From: Nitrosopumilaceae archaeon
GTDB taxonomy: Archaea; Thermoproteota; Nitrososphaeria; Nitrososphaerales; Nitrosopumilaceae
Direction: 5' to 3'
DNA: 58,034 nt
Assembly: GCA_011523285.1 (NCBI GenBank)
Contig: WTHC01000051.1
Coordinates: 1-58,034 of the forward strand
Position numbers and translations under genes: made by a program. Within the stretch, counting starts at the first letter, position 1. Each line of letters starts with the position of its first letter. Shown piece after piece: positions 10,138 to 18,945 of this stretch. The notes beneath the pieces were generated by a model that was not told the origin of the DNA, searched no databases, and saw nothing but the letters and a program-made list of their open reading frames with translations.

Positions 10138-11087
10138 TCATTTAAAGTACTTAATTCTGACAATAGTGCAGTTAATTGAATTTCAGGATTTGCTCCAACT
10201 AAAACCCTATAATCGTACTTTGCAATTGTTGTTATGATTTTATTCAAATTGTTTATTTTAATCTTAAAAACTGCTTGGTTCATAAATTTTAAAAAATCTA
10301 TTTCTGACATTCCATGCACTTTGATTAATTCAATCATTTTGTTACGTGCTTGTAAAATTTTTCCACCTAAAGCCAATGTTAATATTGTTTCTACTTCGTT
10401 TGTTTTGGTTAATCCTAGCACAGTCTTCACATTTTTTTTATTTATGCCGCCAATACTTGAAGTAGCTTGTAGTATATTTATAGCATGACGTAGATCTCCA
10501 TTAACGTAATCTGCTATCATTTTTAACCCCTCTTCATCATTTTTTATATTTTCGTTTTTAGATACAACACGTAAATGGGCAATAAGATCAACAGACAATA
10601 TTTTTGTAAATTTGAATACAGCGCATCTGCTTTGTAAAGGCTCTATAATTTTTGAAACATTATTGGCGATCAGGATGAATCTACAATATCTAGATGCATC
10701 CTCTATTATTCTACGTAACGCTGTTTGTGCATCAGACGTCATTTCATCTGCTTCATCTAATATTATCATCTTGAACGGAATGTCTACACTAAGTCCAGAA
10801 AACCTAGAAAATTTTTTGATTCTTTCCCGTACCATATTGATTCCTCGTTCATCTGATGCGTTTAATTCTAAAGTAAAATCTCTCCAATTTTCGCCTAAGA
10901 TTTCTTTGACAACACATAATGCTGTTGTAGTCTTACCAATTCCAGCAGAGCCTGAAAATAACAAATGTGGTAGCTCTCTTTCTTTTTTACAAAACGATAT
11001 TAAACTATGGATTATTTCTTTCTGATTAACAATTTCTGACATCTTAGAAGGTCTGTATTTTTCCACCCACATAATATTATCATACAT
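10119..11087 (-). CDS. rfcS: Replication factor C small subunit
   Basis: MWVEKYRPSKMSEIV, FSGSAGIGKTT, ILDEADEMT, RRIIEDASRYCRFILIANN; 3' end overlaps tRNA-Ser. Confidence 0.95.
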   Translation of the reverse strand: MYDNIMWVEKYRPSKMSEIVNQKEIIHSLISFCKKERELPHLLFSGSAGIGKTTTALCVVKEILGENWRDFTLELNASDERGINMVRERIKKFSRFSGLSVDIPFKMIILDEADEMTSDAQTALRRIIEDASRYCRFILIANNVSKIIEPLQSRCAVFKFTKILSVDLIAHLRVVSKNENIKNDEEGLKMIADYVNGDLRHAINILQATSSIGGINKKNVKTVLGLTKTNEVETILTLALGGKILQARNKMIELIKVHGMSEIDFLKFMNQAVFKIKINNLNKIITTIAKYDYRVLVGANPEIQLTALLSELSTLNDAERGI

Positions 11088-11192
11088 TTAATTCATATTG
11101 AATAGTACACCATAATAAACAATACCTGGATCGCATAATTAGAACTATTAATTGAACTAACTAATAAATTCATTAAACCGTTATAATTAATA

Positions 11193-11702
11193 ATGATAAT
11201 GTATGCACAGATCAAATTGCACAAAATAAAATATAAACTTCAAAATGTTAAAGTATTATTTAAAACAGATCTTCAAATTGAGATCTCTGATATTAAAATA
11301 TATGGTAAGTATGGCGACATGTTAAATATACCTGGATGGGTTGCTGATATACTTGAATCTGGGAACTATGTGACAATTCAAAATGATAACATTGCAGATG
11401 AACTAAAACAATCATTGGTAAAAGAAAATTCTCAAGATGAATTTAATTTATCTACTCTTGACAAATATTTTTATATAAAAGTTAATTCATACCTTAAAAG
11501 GCTTCAATCTCAAGAACATAATGTGTTAGAAAGTTTATTGAAATCATTATTTAGGAAAAGACACGGTAAAATAATCAGACTTGCTGATTCTTCTAAACTG
11601 ACAAATGAATTATCTCATAAATTAACAATAGAAGAAATAGAATTTTATAACCAAATTTATGATACTAGCAAGCTTTTTACAAAACAAATATTTGATGATT
11701 AA
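11193..11702 (+). CDS. Probable GINS-like replication protein upstream of MCM
   Basis: Position directly upstream of mcm, as for archaeal GINS genes; weak GINS-like pattern ('GDMLNIPGWVADILESGNYVTI'). Confidence 0.55.
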   Translation: MIMYAQIKLHKIKYKLQNVKVLFKTDLQIEISDIKIYGKYGDMLNIPGWVADILESGNYVTIQNDNIADELKQSLVKENSQDEFNLSTLDKYFYIKVNSYLKRLQSQEHNVLESLLKSLFRKRHGKIIRLADSSKLTNELSHKLTIEEIEFYNQIYDTSKLFTKQIFDD

Positions 11703-11706
11703 AAAC

Positions 11707-13788
11707 ATGAGTATCACTAAAACATATACACCATCAGCACTATCTGATTTAGCAAAAAACTTTTTAGTTCAATTTAAGGATAAAACTGACTCGTACAAAT
11801 ATGTTGAACAAATAGATGTTATGATGGCCAAAAATCTACATTATGTTGTAATAGATTATAACGATCTTGTATCAAATAGAGAAATAGAGATAAAATTTGA
11901 AGAACAAGCTGACAAAATTCTAGATGCTTTTAAAAGAGCAATCACAGAAATACTTAGAGAAAGATTCCCGCAATATGCAGAAAAGATAAAAAACGAAATA
12001 CGTGCCCGCATCACTAATTATCCAATTCAACGGAGTATTAGACAAATTAATGCAGAAATAATTAGTAAAATGACTAGTATATCTGGAATGGTAGTACGTG
12101 CATCTGAGATAAAACCACTTGCCAAAGAATTAGTTTATGTATGTCCTGAAGGCCACATTACTAATATTATTTTAGAAAGAGGATTGCGAATAAGCCCTCC
12201 TATGAAATGCTCTCATGATAAATGCACACATAGAGAACTAGGAATAGAATCTGAATCAAGTAAATTTATAGACTTCCAAATTGTTAGATTACAAGAACTG
12301 CCAGAAGATCTCCCTCCTGGTCAATTACCACATTATATTGATGTTACAGTTAAGCAAGATTTAGTTGATAATGCTAGACCTGGTGACCGTATAATATTAA
12401 CAGGTATAGTTAGAATAGAACAAGATCCTATACCTGGAGCTAAAACAAATAATGCTTTATACAGATTAAGGATAGATGGAAATAATATAGAATTTCTTGG
12501 AGGTCGTGGAACTAAAACGTCACGAAGTATTGAACGCGAAGAAATTTCTTTAGAAGAAGAAAAAATAATAAAATCATTATCAGAGTCTTCGGATATATAT
12601 AATAAATTAATAAATTCATTTGCGCCTCATATTCATGGACATTCATTAATCAAAGAAGCTATATTATTATTAATTGTAGGATCTACTAAAAAAATTCTTG
12701 TTGATGGAACAAAAATACGTGGTGATATTAATATTTTCTTAGTTGGGGATCCTGGCACAGCAAAAAGTGAAATGCTAAAATTCTGTGCCCGAGTAGCTCC
12801 GAGAGGACTATATACTTCTGGTAGAGGATCCACAGCAGCTGGTCTAACTGCAGCTGTAGTTCGCGATAAAACTGGTATTATGATGTTGGAGGCAGGAGCT
12901 GTTGTTCTTGGTGATCAGGGACTAGTATGTATAGATGAATTCGACAAAATGAAACCAGAAGATCGAAGTGCTCTACATGAAGTTATGGAGCAACAAACAG
13001 TTAGTATTGCAAAAGGTGGTATAGTGGCAACATTAAATGCTAGGACATCTATATTGGCAGCAGCAAATCCGATGTATGGAAAATATGATCCATTTAAAAA
13101 TATTACTGAAAATGTCAATTTGCCTATTCCGTTGTTAACTAGATTTGATCTAATATTTGTAGTTCGTGATATACCGTCACGAGAAAAAGATACGCAAATT
13201 GCCAAGCATATAATCAATTTACATTCATTAACAAATTATGATGAACCTGCTGCATCTATAGATGTTGACATTTTAACTAAGTATCTATCTCATGCACGAA
13301 AAATTAATCCTATGCTTACAAAAGATGCTGAACAAAGAATCTTGAAATATTATATGAAAATGAGGAATGTTGAATCTGAAGACATGATAACTGTTACTCC
13401 TAGACAATTGGAAGGATTGATCAGATTGGCCACAGCAAGAGCTAAGATATTGATGAAAGATCAAGTTGACGCTGATGATGCTGATAACGCAATACATCTA
13501 ATTCAGAGTATGCTCGAAAATGCTGGAGTTGATGTTAATACTGGTAAAGTTGATCTTGGAGTATTACAAGGCAAACCTAGAAGTGAGATATCAAAAATGC
13601 AATTTTTTATGGATGTATTGAAAGCATTGGAAGGAGATAATAAAAAACCAGTAGAAGAGAGATTATTCATAGACGAATTAATTAAATCTAATAGATTTAA
13701 AGAAGACGAAGCCAAAAATTACATCAGAAAGATGCTTTACGAAGCATCAATTTATGAATCAAAACCTGGTTATTATAATAGAGTTTAA
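11707..13788 (+). CDS. mcm: Replicative DNA helicase MCM
   Basis: Zinc-binding Cys/His region, GDPGTAKSEML Walker A, CIDEFDKM Walker B, RFDLIFVVRD. ORF opens at 11659 but ATG at 11707 is the likelier start. Confidence 0.96.
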   Translation: MSITKTYTPSALSDLAKNFLVQFKDKTDSYKYVEQIDVMMAKNLHYVVIDYNDLVSNREIEIKFEEQADKILDAFKRAITEILRERFPQYAEKIKNEIRARITNYPIQRSIRQINAEIISKMTSISGMVVRASEIKPLAKELVYVCPEGHITNIILERGLRISPPMKCSHDKCTHRELGIESESSKFIDFQIVRLQELPEDLPPGQLPHYIDVTVKQDLVDNARPGDRIILTGIVRIEQDPIPGAKTNNALYRLRIDGNNIEFLGGRGTKTSRSIEREEISLEEEKIIKSLSESSDIYNKLINSFAPHIHGHSLIKEAILLLIVGSTKKILVDGTKIRGDINIFLVGDPGTAKSEMLKFCARVAPRGLYTSGRGSTAAGLTAAVVRDKTGIMMLEAGAVVLGDQGLVCIDEFDKMKPEDRSALHEVMEQQTVSIAKGGIVATLNARTSILAAANPMYGKYDPFKNITENVNLPIPLLTRFDLIFVVRDIPSREKDTQIAKHIINLHSLTNYDEPAASIDVDILTKYLSHARKINPMLTKDAEQRILKYYMKMRNVESEDMITVTPRQLEGLIRLATARAKILMKDQVDADDADNAIHLIQSMLENAGVDVNTGKVDLGVLQGKPRSEISKMQFFMDVLKALEGDNKKPVEERLFIDELIKSNRFKEDEAKNYIRKMLYEASIYESKPGYYNRV

Positions 13789-13820
13789 CAAATGTATGCA
13801 TGATCATTAAAATAATAATT

Positions 13821-14090
13821 TTATATATGCCATGGAAGAGCATTATTAATTATTTTACCAGGCAATCTTTCTTTATTATCTATTAGAAATTTTTTTTCGA
13901 CTTCTTCAGATCTAAATTCGTCTGGAAGCATTATGGGAATTTCATCTATTATTGGATAAAATCTATTGCATTTTCTACAATATAAAACACCTTGTTCTAT
14001 GTTATCAGCTCTCAATTTTAATTCAAAGCATTCTAACGGAAAATATTTATCCATTGGACATACTAAAATGTCAAGTAATATTTTTTTCAT
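13821..14090 (-). CDS. Trm112-like zinc-ribbon methyltransferase activator
   Basis: LLDILVCPMDKYFPLE...LYCRKCNRFYPIIDEIPIMLPDE. Confidence 0.8.
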   Translation of the reverse strand: MKKILLDILVCPMDKYFPLECFELKLRADNIEQGVLYCRKCNRFYPIIDEIPIMLPDEFRSEEVEKKFLIDNKERLPGKIINNALPWHI

Positions 14091-14982
14091 GTTCTATATC
14101 TAAATAAATTGGAATATACTTCTTGCTAGATATTACTATTGCATTTATTATATTTTCTATATTTAGCATTTTATTTACATTGGCAACGTTATGATTATTT
14201 AATTCTACAGCAGACAAAAATTTTTGTATTTCTACTGATCGCACATACTTTACATATTGATCTAGATGTTGATACATTGGTAATAGACTATGATATGTTA
14301 TTGTACCATTATCGTAAATTACACTAAAATTTTTGTCATTAAAATGCATAATTAAATCTGATGAAACAATTGCAATTTTATTATTTTTAAATTCTAATGT
14401 TGTTGATATAAAATCATTGTATTTATGTTGTATTTTGTTTGTTATTGCATTTACCATTTCTGGCATTTCTGTAAATAACCATATTGTAGAAATTATGTTA
14501 GGTATTATTGCATCGTATATGCACTTGTAATTGTGATGTTTATTTTTACACATATTATGTGATTGTAGCATTAATAAATTTCCATGTTTTTTGGAATCCA
14601 GATAATTTTTAATTTGAATTGCGTTGTAATCTATACAATCTATAAAGCTATAATCTATTACGATTTTACTTTTGTCTACTGAATATTTTAATTTATTCCA
14701 ATAGCCAATTATTACATTTGGGTTTTCTATAAAAATATTTTTACCTAATGATATAAGATGATTTATTATTGATATTTCTTTTGTATTTTTAATCCATATA
14801 AATACAGTATTCAATTTTTCTAACTCTGGTAATTCATCTATTGTTAGACAATCTACAGATATTATATTATTGGATTTTCTATTTGATTTTTTGATTTCGT
14901 TGAATAATGTGTTGTGATCGATTGTCTGTATTAACATACGTGTATATTTATCCATCAACAATTCGTTGTTGTTAACATACAT
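14071..14982 (-). CDS. Divergent Gfo/Idh/MocA-like protein lacking the N-terminal glycine-rich dinucleotide loop
   Basis: 'VFIWIKNTKEISIINHLISLGKNIFIENP' resembles the family region ending GKHV..EKP; no GxGxxG at N-terminus. Confidence 0.5.
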   Translation of the reverse strand: MYVNNNELLMDKYTRMLIQTIDHNTLFNEIKKSNRKSNNIISVDCLTIDELPELEKLNTVFIWIKNTKEISIINHLISLGKNIFIENPNVIIGYWNKLKYSVDKSKIVIDYSFIDCIDYNAIQIKNYLDSKKHGNLLMLQSHNMCKNKHHNYKCIYDAIIPNIISTIWLFTEMPEMVNAITNKIQHKYNDFISTTLEFKNNKIAIVSSDLIMHFNDKNFSVIYDNGTITYHSLLPMYQHLDQYVKYVRSVEIQKFLSAVELNNHNVANVNKMLNIENIINAIVISSKKYIPIYLDIEHEKNIT

Positions 14983-14992
14983 TATCTTTATG

Positions 14993-15904
14993 CTAATACA
15001 CCCTGGTAATCCAATTATAGAATTTTCTATCTTTGCCAGTGGTGATTTTGTTATACATGCACATTAACTCTTTTGTTATCTTGCCGCATTTTCCATCACC
15101 TATACTTTTATTATCTATTTCAATAATCGGAGTTATTTCTGCTGCAGTTCCTGTAAGGAAAATCTCATCTGATAAATATAATTCACTCCTAGTTATTTTT
15201 TTTTCTATCATATTGTAACCCATACTGTTAGATAATTTTATTACGGTATCTCTAGTTATGCCATCTAATGCTGAAGAACTTAAAGATGGTGTGATTATAC
15301 AATTATTTTTGATTATGAATATATTTTCTCCCGGGCATTCGCTCACATTACCTTGACTATCTAATAAAATAGCTTCGTCATATCCGTTGCGTTTTGATTC
15401 TTGTGTAGCTAAAATTGAATTAAGATAGTTGCCGCCTATTTTAGCTAATGGAAATAAATATGAATCATTTAATTTTCTCCATGATGATATACACGCAGTT
15501 ATCCCATTTTTATCAAATAGATCTTCCATAGGAAACATAAATATTCCAACTACTGTAGGGGCATTTTTAGTAACATGTAGATTTATACCATATTCTCCAA
15601 TAAAATAAACCGGTCTTATGTAACATGATTTATTCATTTTATTTTTAATACATAAATTAATTATAGCTTTTTTTATTTCTATATTGGAAAATTTTAGTGA
15701 TATTGAATAAAATTTACCCGAATTCCTAAATCTAATGATGTGATCATCTAATCTGAATATATATAAATTGTTAGAATTCCAATATGCTCTTATCCCCTCA
15801 AAAATAGAAGTTCCATAATGTAATGCATGTGTAGTGATAGGTACCATAGCTTTATTTTTTACTACATATTTTCCATTAAACCAAACAACTTTAGATATAT
15901 TCAT
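14993..15904 (-). CDS. ilvE: Branched-chain amino acid aminotransferase
   Basis: HALHYGTSIFEGIRAY, KIGGNYLNSILATQESKRNGYDEAILLDSQGNVSECPGENIFII, EIFLTGTAAEITPI. Confidence 0.95.
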   Translation of the reverse strand: MNISKVVWFNGKYVVKNKAMVPITTHALHYGTSIFEGIRAYWNSNNLYIFRLDDHIIRFRNSGKFYSISLKFSNIEIKKAIINLCIKNKMNKSCYIRPVYFIGEYGINLHVTKNAPTVVGIFMFPMEDLFDKNGITACISSWRKLNDSYLFPLAKIGGNYLNSILATQESKRNGYDEAILLDSQGNVSECPGENIFIIKNNCIITPSLSSSALDGITRDTVIKLSNSMGYNMIEKKITRSELYLSDEIFLTGTAAEITPIIEIDNKSIGDGKCGKITKELMCMYNKITTGKDRKFYNWITRVY

Positions 15905-15920
15905 TAGCTCTGATGCTCTT

Positions 15921-16538
15921 TTAGTTTTTTATATTTTTTGACCAGTATCCATTCATAGGAAACTTCATTCCTGTAATTCTTATTGTTGAGTCCTTTATAT
16001 CTGCAAATTTTTTTACTACGCGCCAATTTTCATTTATGATCCCAGCAACTTCTTTAGGAACATCTGACTCCCAATCCATTTTTTTGCCAATTGCAGATCT
16101 GTATATTTTATCTTTTACCGTTGTAGCAGATAGAATTCTTCTTGTTCCTTTTTTTGGTTTAAATCCATATATTTTTAGTAGACACCATTCGGCTTTATCT
16201 CCAGTATATGTAAGATAATTTTTTTCTATCCCTTTTAATATATTCTGCTTTAAAATCCATGATAGTGGTGATATTATTGGTGGCAGGTATCTCCAATATG
16301 GTGCATGAAAAGTATAATTTGAAGATATTGATATAGAATTTTTAAAAATAGATTGTAACATTTTTTTCCTGGTTTCGAAATTAAAAGGAAAACTACGACT
16401 ATTAACCTCAACGTCATTTTTTAGAAATATTACTGGCATTACAACCACATTGCTATAATTATTTATTAATTCGCTGATTATTTCTATATGTGAATTTGTT
16501 AATGGATTCAAATGAGCTAAATAAATGATTGTGGTCAT
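15921..16538 (-). CDS. Nucleotidyltransferase-fold protein (cytidylyltransferase-like)
   Basis: N-terminal LAHLNPLTNSHIEII (HxGH-like position) and ILSATTVKDKI (ISSTxIR-like). Confidence 0.65.
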   Translation of the reverse strand: MTTIIYLAHLNPLTNSHIEIISELINNYSNVVVMPVIFLKNDVEVNSRSFPFNFETRKKMLQSIFKNSISISSNYTFHAPYWRYLPPIISPLSWILKQNILKGIEKNYLTYTGDKAEWCLLKIYGFKPKKGTRRILSATTVKDKIYRSAIGKKMDWESDVPKEVAGIINENWRVVKKFADIKDSTIRITGMKFPMNGYWSKNIKN

Positions 16539-16554
16539 AACTAATGATATTATA

Positions 16555-16628
16555 TGGGGATGATGGGACTTGAACCCATGAACTCCAGTACCCGAAACTG
16601 GCAGTATACCATGCTAACCTACATCCCC
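16555..16628 (-). tRNA. tRNA-Pro (anticodon CGG)
   Basis: Acceptor GGGGATG/CATCCCC, anticodon arm CCAGT-TTCGGGT-ACTGG, T-loop TTCAAGT. Confidence 0.93.
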
Positions 16629-16649
16629 AAAAACTACAAATCTATTACA

Positions 16650-17492
16650 TTAACCATAAGATTCGTATTTGACTTCAAAACTACCATCTTCTCTTTTCTC
16701 CCTCTCAGTAACAAAACCTTTTGGTTTTAGAAAATCCATCACTCCATCAATTGTTCCCTGCCATCCGCAAATGTAGAATATTGTATTTTCTTTTGTTATT
16801 TTTTCACCCACCAATAATTCTAGTGGTGATTTATCTCCATCTGTAGATCGTAGAAATGTTTCAACTCTACCATTTTGACCAGACCATGATCTGTTAGTAT
16901 GTTCTTGCGGTCTACTTATAGCTGCTCTATATTTAAAATTCCATTTGTCTCTACCTTTGTCAATGCTTTTATATTCCAAATCTGTTAGAACATCTCTGTA
17001 ACTTAGTTCATCTACATAGCTTGCGCCATGTAGTACTACTATTTCCCTCTTATCACTAGTTTCGTGTAAATGCTTCGCATAACTTACAAAAGGGGCAAGT
17101 CCTGTACCGCCTCCTATACAAATAATTCTTCTGCTGTCCTTTTCCCCATTAGCTAACTTCTCATTAATAGTAAACGCGCCTGTAGGCTTCAACCAATTTA
17201 TCTCATCTCCTGATTTTGCATTAAATAGCATTGTAGTAAGCCTTCCTGGCAATGGTTTTCGCACCCATCTTATGTATAACTCTATGTATTTTCTATTTTC
17301 AGGATTTGATGCAATCGAATATGCACGTCTTACCATCTTATTATTTTCTGCCGGGTTCTCCAGTCCTATTGTTATAAACTGACCAGCTTTGTACTCTGGT
17401 ACTACTTTATCCACAGGCTCCAATCTAAAAATAGATAAATCTTCTTTCAGTACTTGTATGAAAGAAATTACTGCTTTATTATCTGTAACCAA
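16650..17492 (-). CDS. Ferredoxin--NAD(P)H reductase-like flavoprotein
   Basis: YKAGQFITIGL, RRAYSIASNP, CIGGGTGLAPFVSYAKHL, IFYICGWQGTIDGV. Confidence 0.88.
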   Translation of the reverse strand: MVTDNKAVISFIQVLKEDLSIFRLEPVDKVVPEYKAGQFITIGLENPAENNKMVRRAYSIASNPENRKYIELYIRWVRKPLPGRLTTMLFNAKSGDEINWLKPTGAFTINEKLANGEKDSRRIICIGGGTGLAPFVSYAKHLHETSDKREIVVLHGASYVDELSYRDVLTDLEYKSIDKGRDKWNFKYRAAISRPQEHTNRSWSGQNGRVETFLRSTDGDKSPLELLVGEKITKENTIFYICGWQGTIDGVMDFLKPKGFVTEREKREDGSFEVKYESYG

Positions 17493-17605
17493 TTACTATA
17501 CCTACCATACAATATTTAAATATCTTGTGTTAATTAAGCGCATTTGGTCTATTTGGCTATATATACAAAGATTAAAATTTTATTCGATGCTGATATATTT
17601 TTCAT

Positions 17606-17679
17606 GGGCCGATCGTCTAGACTGGCAAGATGCGCCCTTGGCATGGGCGAGATCGTGGGTTCAAATCCCACCCGGTCCA
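17606..17679 (+). tRNA. tRNA-Ala (anticodon GGC)
   Basis: Anticodon arm CGCCC-TTGGCAT-GGGCG; G3:T70 alanine identity pair; T-loop TTCAAAT. Confidence 0.9.
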
Positions 17680-17998
17680 TTTAATATATTTAATATCAAA
17701 CAATTGTTTTTATCTCGTTTTAATTAAGTTTAATATACCTCATATTACATATTTATAAATGCTAGATCATTTTAACAATATATTTAGTTTCTAAACAGAT
17801 TTTCAAAAACTTAATTTTTTGTTTAACAAAAATCGTATTTTATGTATTGGATGATGATTATTCTATTCGAAATTTAATTTTATTTTTTTATTCGTGATTT
17901 AATGCAACATCCATTCTAATTTTTGTTCAAAAACAAGTTTATCATAACCAAATAACCTTATTCTTAGATTTAAATTATCCACAATATGATGAAATGAT

Positions 17999-18286
17999 AT
18001 GTCTAACGACAACAGAGACACCATATTCATTGGTAAGAAACCATTGATGGCTTATGTGACCTCGACATTGATTCAACTGGCAAATTTACCAGCAGTAAAT
18101 ATTAAAGCTAGAGGTCTTAGCATAGGTCGTGCAGTTGATGTAGCGCAAATCATATCACGCAAAACAGAAAATGCCGGATATTCTATAGGAGATATTAAAA
18201 TCGGTTCCGAAACTCTCGAATCTAAAGACGGCAAAACTAGAAATGTTTCAACTATAGAAATAGAAGTAAAACGTAATACATCATAA
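17999..18286 (+). CDS. alba: Chromatin protein Alba
   Basis: IFIGKKPLMAYVTSTLIQLA...VNIKARGLSIGRAVDVAQII. Confidence 0.95.
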   Translation: MSNDNRDTIFIGKKPLMAYVTSTLIQLANLPAVNIKARGLSIGRAVDVAQIISRKTENAGYSIGDIKIGSETLESKDGKTRNVSTIEIEVKRNTS

Positions 18287-18358
18287 AAACGCTCTTCACT
18301 TGAATTTTTTCTTTTTCTAAATTTTCATAATTTGATATAAAAAAATAATTTTGGTGGT

Positions 18359-18862
18359 TTATTCTATAGGTATATTTTTCCAATCGCCATTTTTTGTGTT
18401 GTTAATTTTTTCTAGCTCTCCCTGTAAAAATTCTTTATATCTTGTAGCTTCGTCTTTTGTCAGATTTGATACATTTGAGCTAAGCATCGTTCCCATGATT
18501 TTTACTCTTTCCAAAATATCCATAGCTATGAACCTACCTACATTACCAACTCTAAAAAGCACATCTAATTGTTTTTTAACTATGTCGTTTATTGTATCCA
18601 AATCCTCAGTTGTAGATTTACCTTTTATAGTGATTTTATACTTGTTATCTTTTTCTTCTATTAATTCTTCTTCTTGTAATCTTTTTAGTAGTGGGTATAT
18701 TAATCCTGGAGACGGTCGCCATATTCCATTACTCTGTTCTATAGCTATGTTTATGATCTCTTTACCCGTGCATGTTCTATTTTTTAATAAGTCTAATATG
18801 AAATACCGTGAAAAACCTCTGGGCACAGAACTGCCAACACGTTTTAACCATTCGTTAATCAT
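18359..18862 (-). CDS. PadR-family transcriptional regulator
   Basis: SRYFILDLLKNRTCTGKEIINIA...GIWRPSPGLIYPLLKRLQEEELIEE winged helix; GTG at 18877 possible but ATG at 18862 more likely. Confidence 0.88.
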   Translation of the reverse strand: MINEWLKRVGSSVPRGFSRYFILDLLKNRTCTGKEIINIAIEQSNGIWRPSPGLIYPLLKRLQEEELIEEKDNKYKITIKGKSTTEDLDTINDIVKKQLDVLFRVGNVGRFIAMDILERVKIMGTMLSSNVSNLTKDEATRYKEFLQGELEKINNTKNGDWKNIPIE

Positions 18863-18884
18863 CACTAGTGATATCACTAGAGAT
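18861..18884. promoter_or_regulatory. Tandem palindromic box at PadR start / sdhA divergent promoter region
   Basis: ATCACTAGTGAT (perfect 12-bp palindrome) followed directly by ATCACTAGAGAT; AT-rich TATA-like AAATATAAAT adjacent. Confidence 0.55.
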
Positions 18885-18945
18885 AAATATAAATCTAACG
18901 TGGTAGTGTTACATATTTAAACAATTAAGAAATGTTAATGTTTTG

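Noticed and set aside
10612-11025. Plus-strand ORF of 137 aa
   Set aside because: Antisense to rfcS Walker motifs; shadow ORF.
17389-17727. Plus-strand ORF of 112 aa
   Set aside because: Crosses the FNR-like gene antisense and reads through tRNA-Ala.
18351-18920. Plus-strand ORF of 189 aa
   Set aside because: Fully antisense to the PadR gene; composition is typical of a shadow ORF in AT-rich DNA.
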